A stretch of DNA of 64,000 nucleotides from contig NZ_JACKTL010000026.1 of NCBI RefSeq assembly GCF_025822245.1, forward strand, positions 1 to 64,000, in the 5' to 3' direction. A program made the translations under genes and the position numbers. The notes beneath the pieces are model-generated. The model saw only the letters and a program-made list of their open reading frames with translations. It ran no database searches and had not been told where the DNA came from. The stretch comes from Mycolicibacterium hodleri. GTDB lineage: Bacteria; Actinomycetota; Actinomycetes; Mycobacteriales; Mycobacteriaceae. Shown here in pieces: positions 59,254 through 64,000 of this stretch; the first letter of the stretch is position 1; each line of letters starts with the position of its first letter.

Positions 59254-60779
59254 GTGAGATTCACCCATACGCTCTTGGTCTCGGTGTAGTGTTCCAACAC
59301 TCCGCGACCCATCTCGCGGCCCCAGCCGGACTGCTTGTAGCCGCCGAATGGTGACGCGGGATCGGTTAGGTTGTAGCAGTTGATCCAGACGGTGCCCGCC
59401 TTCACGGCCGCGGCGATGCGGTGTGCGGCGGTGATGTCGTTGGTCCAGATGCCGGCCGCCAGCCCGTACGGCGAGTCGTTGGCCTTCTCGATCAGGTCGT
59501 CGACGTTTCGCCACGGCATCGCCACCAGGACGGGTCCGAAGATCTCTTCCTGCACCACCCGCATCGACTGGGTGGTCTCCGACAACACCGTCGGGGCGAG
59601 GAAGTAGCCGCCGCGGTATTGCTCGTCGAGCCCCGCCGGAGTGACGCCGCCGGTCGCGAGCGTCGCACCCTGGCTGAGGCCGGATTGCACGTAGCCTCTG
59701 ACGGTTTCGAGTTGGCGCCCGGACACCAGCGGACCCATCTGGGTGGCGGGGTCCTGGCCGGGGCCGACCACGATGTCCCTGGCCTTGTCGATGAGGGCGG
59801 ACATCACGTCGTCGTAGACGTCGGCGTGGACGTACAACCGTGATCCCGCGGTGCACGTTTGGCCCTGGTTGAAGAAGATGCCGTCGGCGGCCGCGGCGGC
59901 CACCGCCACCGGGTCGGCGTCGGCCAGCACGATGTGTGGTGACTTCCCGCCGAGTTCGAGGGAGACCTTCTTCATGTTCCCGGTGGCAGCGGTGGTGATG
60001 CGCCGTCCCACCTCTGTCGAGCCGGTGAAGGCCACCTTGTCCACGCCGTGGTGCTCGGCGATCGCCGCGCCGACGACCGTCCCGAGACCTGTGACGACGT
60101 TGACCACCCCGGGTGGGAAGCCAGCTTCGGAGATCAGCTCGGCCAACCGCAACGTCGACAGCGACGTCTCCTCGGCAGGCTTGAGCACCAGGGTGTTTCC
60201 CGTTGCCAGGGCGGGCGCGAGTTTCCAGGACGCCATCGACATCGGGAAGTTCCACGGCACGATGGCGCCCACGACGCCGACCGGCTCGTGCACGGTGTAG
60301 TTGAGGATGCGCATCCCGTTGCGGGGTGACAGCGGGATCGTCGAGCCCTCGAACTTGCTTGGCCAGCCGGCGAAGTAACGGAACAACTTGGCCGTCGTCC
60401 CGGCGTCGACGGCGCGGGCGACCGAGAGGGGCTTGCCGTTGTCGAGCGATTCGATGAATGCGAGCTCGTCGGCGTTGGCCTCGACCAGTTCGGCGAGCCG
60501 GTGCAACAGCTCGCCGCGCTCCAGGGGATTGATGTCTCGCCAGGCCGGGTTGGACAGCGCGCGCCGTGCGGCGGACACCGCCGCGTCGACGTCGGCGCCG
60601 TTGCCCGCGGCGATGGTGGCGAGCGGCGCACCGGTGGCGGGGTTGACGCTGACCAACCGTTCCCCGGAATGGTTTGCGCGCCAAGCGCCGTCGATGAAGA
60701 GCCCGTGTTCGCGCGAGATGAACTTGGCCACGGCGGGCGGCGTCGAGGCCGGGAGTGTCGGGTGTTCGACTCTGGTCAC
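59250..60779 (-). CDS. NAD(P)-dependent aldehyde dehydrogenase
   Basis: A 509-residue ALDH-superfamily enzyme. PWNFPMSMASWKLAPALATG, the Glu motif LELGGKSPHIVLAD, the Cys motif FFNQGQTCTAGSR and the late EEIFGPV and PFGGYKQSGWGRE segments are all present. It would oxidise the aldehyde released by the ThDP enzyme encoded just upstream. GTG 60779 overlaps the ThDP gene stop by 4 nt, and its stop overlaps the SDR start, so the three are translationally coupled. Confidence 0.9.
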   Translation of the reverse strand: MTRVEHPTLPASTPPAVAKFISREHGLFIDGAWRANHSGERLVSVNPATGAPLATIAAGNGADVDAAVSAARRALSNPAWRDINPLERGELLHRLAELVEANADELAFIESLDNGKPLSVARAVDAGTTAKLFRYFAGWPSKFEGSTIPLSPRNGMRILNYTVHEPVGVVGAIVPWNFPMSMASWKLAPALATGNTLVLKPAEETSLSTLRLAELISEAGFPPGVVNVVTGLGTVVGAAIAEHHGVDKVAFTGSTEVGRRITTAATGNMKKVSLELGGKSPHIVLADADPVAVAAAAADGIFFNQGQTCTAGSRLYVHADVYDDVMSALIDKARDIVVGPGQDPATQMGPLVSGRQLETVRGYVQSGLSQGATLATGGVTPAGLDEQYRGGYFLAPTVLSETTQSMRVVQEEIFGPVLVAMPWRNVDDLIEKANDSPYGLAAGIWTNDITAAHRIAAAVKAGTVWINCYNLTDPASPFGGYKQSGWGREMGRGVLEHYTETKSVWVNLT

Positions 60780-62329
60780 AGCGCCATCTCGATCAGGTGG
60801 GGTCCGTCCGAGGCGAGGGCGTCGAGCAGTGCCGCGTGCAAGGCTCCGACCCGGTCCACCCGGCGTGCCGGCACTCCGAATCCGGTGGCCAGTGCTACCC
60901 AGTCCATCTGCGGTTCGGCCAGGCTGGTCAGGGCGCTGGCTTGCGGGCCGAACTCGGCGTTGTCGTGGCGCGACAACTCGGTACGCAGCACGTTGTAGGT
61001 GTGGTTGGCCGCGATGAGGACGACGACGTTGGTGTGTTCCCTGGCCATGGTCCACAACGCCTGCAGGGTGTACAGGCCGCTGCCGTCCGACTGCAGGGCG
61101 ATGACGCGACGGTCGGGCGCGGCGATGGCGGCCCCGAGTGCGACGGGGAGCCCCTGGCCTATCGCGCCACCGGTGTTGGTCAGCACGGTGTGGGCGGCCG
61201 CCCCCGCCGACGCGGTGTAGAAGGGGTAACCGCAGGTGCCTCCCTCGACCGAGACGATCGCGTTCTCGGGCAGGCACGCTGCGACGGTGGCGCCGACGCT
61301 GGGGCCGGTCAACGGCTGGTCGGCGGCGGGCAGCCCGGGCGGAGCTGGTGGGGTGGAAGACATTGCCCTGCCGACGAGTTCGGCGAGCGCCACGAGCGCC
61401 GCCTCGGCGTCCTTGTCAGGGTCGGCGAGGTGGACGACGGTGTGCGGGGGTGCCAGCTCGCTGGGAATGCCTGCGTAGCCGAAGTAGGCGACCGGCTCGT
61501 CTGCGCCTGCCACGACGACGGCGTCGGCCTCCTTCAGGGCGGCTACGGCGTATTCGGGGAAGTAGGGCAGCCGGTCGACGTCAGGTAGCCCGCCGCCGCG
61601 TTCGGCGCGCGCCGGGAACGTCTCGCAGTACAGTCTGGCCCCGGTTCCGGCCGAAATGCGCGCCGCCGCAAGCTGTCCTACCTGGCTGAGGGCATTGCCG
61701 CCGAGCAGGAGGACCGACCGCGGACCCGCCGCACGGAGCCGGTCCGCGACCTCGCGCACGTGGGCGTCGAGTACCTGCGCGTATCGGACGACGTCCGTGC
61801 TGGGTGTCGCCGACGGCTCGACGATGTCTTGCTGATGGTCGGCCGACACGACGATCGTCGCGATGCCTCCGGTGTGGTTGGCCTGATCGACTGCCGCACT
61901 GGTGCATTCGTCGACGCTCGCGGCACTGGTGGTGGTGTGTACGGAGCCGACGGTGCCAGCCAAGGCGGCGATGTCGGAGGTCAACGGGGCGTCGTAGGGC
62001 AGGTGCCAGCTGGCGTGGTCACCGACGACGTTCACCACGGGCGTGCGAGCGCGCCGCGCGTTGTGAAGATTGGCCAAGCCGTTGGCCAGGCCGGGGCCCA
62101 GGTGCAACAGCGTGACCGCGGGTCGACCGGTGATCCTGGCGTAGCCGTCGGCGGCTCCCGTGCAGACGTTTTCGTGCAGGCCCAGCACCGCCCGGACGCC
62201 GGGCACCTCGTCGAGCGCGGCGACCAACGGCATCTCCGTGGTGCCGGGGTTGGCGAAGCAGACCTGGACGCCACGTCGGGCCACTGCCTGAATCAGTGCG
62301 TCGGCACCGGTCGTCTCTTTCGCGGGCAC
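60776..62329 (-). CDS. ThDP-dependent acetolactate synthase-like/2-oxo acid decarboxylase
   Basis: A 517-residue thiamine diphosphate enzyme of the acetolactate synthase/benzoylformate decarboxylase superfamily. The catalytic Glu53 is in LHENVCTGAADGYA. The ThDP-Mg motif is SDGSGLYTLQALWTM followed 14 residues later by ANHTYN, with Ser in place of the first Gly of GDG. No regulatory subunit gene is near, arguing against branched-chain amino acid synthesis. Followed by ALDH, it probably decarboxylates a 2-oxo acid to an aldehyde. GTG 62329 has AAAGG 6 nt upstream. It is the first gene of the minus-strand operon. Confidence 0.85.
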   Translation of the reverse strand: MPAKETTGADALIQAVARRGVQVCFANPGTTEMPLVAALDEVPGVRAVLGLHENVCTGAADGYARITGRPAVTLLHLGPGLANGLANLHNARRARTPVVNVVGDHASWHLPYDAPLTSDIAALAGTVGSVHTTTSAASVDECTSAAVDQANHTGGIATIVVSADHQQDIVEPSATPSTDVVRYAQVLDAHVREVADRLRAAGPRSVLLLGGNALSQVGQLAAARISAGTGARLYCETFPARAERGGGLPDVDRLPYFPEYAVAALKEADAVVVAGADEPVAYFGYAGIPSELAPPHTVVHLADPDKDAEAALVALAELVGRAMSSTPPAPPGLPAADQPLTGPSVGATVAACLPENAIVSVEGGTCGYPFYTASAGAAAHTVLTNTGGAIGQGLPVALGAAIAAPDRRVIALQSDGSGLYTLQALWTMAREHTNVVVLIAANHTYNVLRTELSRHDNAEFGPQASALTSLAEPQMDWVALATGFGVPARRVDRVGALHAALLDALASDGPHLIEMAL

Positions 62330-62338
62330 GAGCCGCCT

Positions 62339-62373
62339 TTCGATAATCGAACGTCGTGAACGAATATCGTCAA
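62339..62373 (-). promoter_or_regulatory. Promoter and IclR operator of the ThDP operon
   Basis: On the minus strand TTGACG (62373-62368), a 17-bp spacer and TCGATT (62350-62345) form a sigma-A-like promoter. TTCGATAATCGAA (62339-62351) is a perfect 13-bp palindrome covering the -10. ACGAATATCGT (62360-62370) is a second imperfect palindrome about 20 bp away. Confidence 0.7.
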
Positions 62374-62492
62374 GAGTAGCGGACGCAAAGCCGCCACGGA
62401 ACCCCCACGGGTCGAGTGGCGGAAGAACCGTCAGCGGCGGGTTGGGCGGGGCTCGCCTGCGAGGACAGGCAAAGTGCTTGCGGGACTGATGT

Positions 62493-63233
62493 TTACGCTG
62501 GGCCTGTGCTCAACGCGACGTCGCCGAGCAGCCGGCGGGTGGCGTCGGCGGCCGCGGTGGTCACGGCCCCGGTCACGCTGGTATCGATGTCCGCCTCGTC
62601 GTCGCCGAGGCGGACGATGCCGATGCTGGCCGTCGCCCAGTCGGAGGTGGTGATGGGTGCGGCGATGCCCGCCGCGCCAGCCTGCAACGCCCCGATGCTG
62701 ACGGCGTACCCCCGTTCCCTGGCTCGACGTATTTCGGCCGTGTCGGTGGGCGCGGGTGGTCGGCCCGCGAGGATGGCCAGCCCGTCGGCGCCGAGGGCCA
62801 GCGGATGGCGGGCGCCCTGCCGAATCGCCAGGTGCAGTGTGCTTTCGGCGGGTTCCACGGTGAGCAGGATCAGGGCTTGGTCACCGTCCGCGATGCTCAG
62901 AAGCGCGGTGCTGTTCGTGGCTTCGGTGAGGCGGCGCAACACGGGAAGGACGGTGATCTGCAGCTGTGGCCGCAGTCGACTGGCCAGCTCGGCGATCCCC
63001 ATTCCCAGCACGTACCGGTTGTCGATCCGCCCGACGAGGCGATGCAACTCCAGCGTCCGCAACAACCGGTACACCACGGCGCGCGCGGTCGACAACTCCT
63101 GCGCCAACTCCGCGGCGGTCAACCCGTCGGTGTTCTTGGCGAGGAGGGTCAAGACGGTCAAGCCTCGGTCCAGGGTCTGAGAGGTCTCGCCGCCAGCTGC
63201 GGAACTCGCTTGTGCCTTCGGCTCTTTGGCCAT
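62493..63233 (-). CDS. IclR-family regulator of the flanking catabolic genes
   Basis: A 246-residue IclR regulator. The winged-helix part is SQTLDRGLTVLTLLAKNTDGLTAAELAQEL with recognition helix STARAVVYRLLRTLE. The effector domain ends RRLLGDVALS. It lies between the ThDP operon and the second aldehyde dehydrogenase. TTCGATAATCGAA-like palindromes precede both units and its own gene (TTCGGTTATCGGA at 63301-63313). A minus-strand TAATAC (63282-63287) is its -10 candidate. It probably represses all three until an inducer from the pathway binds. Confidence 0.87.
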   Translation of the reverse strand: MAKEPKAQASSAAGGETSQTLDRGLTVLTLLAKNTDGLTAAELAQELSTARAVVYRLLRTLELHRLVGRIDNRYVLGMGIAELASRLRPQLQITVLPVLRRLTEATNSTALLSIADGDQALILLTVEPAESTLHLAIRQGARHPLALGADGLAILAGRPPAPTDTAEIRRARERGYAVSIGALQAGAAGIAAPITTSDWATASIGIVRLGDDEADIDTSVTGAVTTAAADATRRLLGDVALSTGPA

Positions 63234-63300
63234 CGAAACCCCTCGCTCATCGGTGCTGCTCGCGCGCGCCGCGCCTTCCCTGTATTAGACACCACCTCTG

Positions 63301-63313
63301 TTCGGTTATCGGA
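63301..63313. promoter_or_regulatory. IclR operator candidate before its own gene
   Basis: TTCGGTTATCGGA read on the other strand is TCCGATAACCGAA, two mismatches from TTCGATAATCGAA. It lies about 70 bp upstream of the IclR start and overlaps the -35 region expected for the TAATAC hexamer. Confidence 0.45.
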
Positions 63314-63344
63314 CGCTCCTAGCGTGAAACGGACGGGGATGCGG

Positions 63345-63405
63345 TTGACGGCCGGCGGCACGATGGTTATCGTTCGATAATCGACCGAGAAAGACGGTAA
63401 TCGAA
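63345..63405 (+). promoter_or_regulatory. Promoter and IclR operators of the divergent aldehyde dehydrogenase
   Basis: TTGACG (63345-63350), a 17-bp spacer and TATCGT (63368-63373) form a promoter. TTCGATAATCGAC (63373-63385) matches the 13-bp operator at 12 positions and lies at the expected transcription start. GACGGTAATCGAA (63393-63405) is a weaker copy 20 bp downstream, ending just before the ATG. Confidence 0.68.
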
Positions 63406-63406
63406 C

Positions 63407-64000
63407 ATGACGAATCGCGAAGCCGCCGAGGCGCTCGCCCGCAGTCTGCCAGCTCACCCCTATCTTGCCGGTCGATGGCACACGACGTCCGCCGCCGAAC
63501 CCTTCGACGTCGTCGACCCGGTGACCGAACGTTCGATCGTCACGGTCGTCGAAGCCGACGCGGCGACCGTCGACGCCGCGGTGACCGCCGCCCGTGCCGC
63601 GATGGCCGAGGGGGAGTGGGGGCGCCTCGACGGCCCCACCCGGGGTCAGCTGTTGAACCGCCTCGCGCAACTGATCGAAGACCGCACCGAGGACTTCGCG
63701 AACCTGGAATCACTCGACGTCGGCAAGCCCGGGTTCGAGCCACGCGTCATCGACCTGCCCCAAACCGTGGCCACCTTCCGTCATTACGCCGGGTGGGCCG
63801 ACAAACTTGAGGGCCGCACCATCCCGACCCCCGGCTACATGGGGCGCGCCACCCTGAGTTACACGGTTCGCGAACCGATCGGCGTGGTCGCGGCCATTAC
63901 GCCGTGGAACTCGCCGACGATGATCGGTGCCTGGAAGATCGCACCGGCGTTGGCAGCCGGGTGCGCGGTGATCCTCAAGCCGCCGGAGGATGCGCCGCTC
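63407..64000 (+). CDS. Aldehyde dehydrogenase, N-terminal part (runs off right edge)
   Basis: The first 198 codons of an ALDH-superfamily enzyme are in the window with no stop. DVVDPVTE, the ESLDVGKP segment, PWNSPTMIGAWKIAPALAAG and VILKPPEDAPL are recognisable cofactor-domain motifs. The catalytic Cys lies beyond the edge. ATG 63407 follows a promoter with IclR-type operators. Together with the first ALDH it brackets the IclR gene, so two aldehydes may be oxidised by the same pathway. Confidence 0.88.
   Translation, partial: MTNREAAEALARSLPAHPYLAGRWHTTSAAEPFDVVDPVTERSIVTVVEADAATVDAAVTAARAAMAEGEWGRLDGPTRGQLLNRLAQLIEDRTEDFANLESLDVGKPGFEPRVIDLPQTVATFRHYAGWADKLEGRTIPTPGYMGRATLSYTVREPIGVVAAITPWNSPTMIGAWKIAPALAAGCAVILKPPEDAPL

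Noticed and set aside
60776..62329. ThDP gene as biosynthetic acetolactate synthase (ilvB)
   Set aside because: No regulatory subunit or ilvC neighbour, and the gene is embedded in a catabolic operon with ALDH and IclR.
1..64000. tRNA, rRNA or intact insertion sequences
   Set aside because: No cloverleaf, rRNA-like or transposase-with-terminal-repeat pattern was noticed by eye. A tRNA search program would be needed to exclude a missed tRNA.

Overview
The window is high-GC actinobacterial DNA and almost certainly a chromosome segment of an environmental, fast-growing Mycobacterium (Mycolicibacterium type). From memory of the M. tuberculosis map, the left 12 kb follows the Rv3309c-Rv3300c order: upp, pmmB, deoD, two M20 amidohydrolases, an Rv3304-like gene, lpdA, glpD2 and an RluA-type pseudouridine synthase. 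The Rv3295-Rv3297 set (TetR, lhr, nei) is present but split. A REP13E12-type HNH gene, DesA3, a HadC-like dehydratase and many leaderless-looking starts (a TANNNT hexamer 6-8 nt before the start codon) fit the same group.

Layout. 0-0.5 kb: end of an EspC-like locus. 0.5-12.4 kb: conserved core (nucleotide salvage, phosphohexomutase, peptidase/amidohydrolase pair, LpdA, GlpD2), with a MarR/AbrB pair inserted between deoD and pmmB and copies of a GATGAGCGCTTGCGCGAAGA-type repeat nearby. 12.4-16.2 kb: SDR, non-coding repeats, a LexA-box-controlled DUF222/HNH gene, a proline iminopeptidase and a decayed enoyl-CoA hydratase. 16.2-23.2 kb: lipid oxidation genes (TetR, ferredoxin-reductase-like protein and DesA3 desaturase, AlkB-like hydroxylase, Tat-exported cholesterol-oxidase-like enzyme), then nei2. 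23.4-30.8 kb: a complete Nit1C nitrogen-starvation cluster of eight genes. 30.8-36.6 kb: SDR, membrane protein, TetR, a rifampicin-monooxygenase-like flavoprotein with a DHA2 exporter under a 35-bp perfect operator, and an orphan HadC-like hydratase. 36.7-41.9 kb: lhr and its TetR. 42.0-45.2 kb: cobalamin riboswitch and a BtuFCD-type importer. 45.2-52.9 kb: IclR and a seven-gene operon converting L-gulonate/fructuronate through mannonate, KDG and KDPG to pyruvate and glyceraldehyde-3-phosphate. 52.9-53.6 kb: SAM methyltransferase. 54-64 kb: a catabolic cluster of unknown substrate (MatC-type carrier, alpha/beta hydrolase, DUF1185, VOC protein, Asp-box repeat protein, degenerate SDR, aldehyde dehydrogenase, ThDP enzyme), an IclR regulator, and a second, divergent aldehyde dehydrogenase that runs off the right end.

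The accessory blocks sit between core genes. The 13.4 kb between nei2 and lhr, adjacent in M. tuberculosis, holds Nit1C and the monooxygenase/efflux module. In the right-hand block, near-identical TTCGATAATCGAA sites overlap good promoters of both divergent operons and a weaker version lies before the IclR gene, so a local regulon can be read from the sequence. No tRNA, rRNA, CRISPR array or intact insertion sequence was seen.
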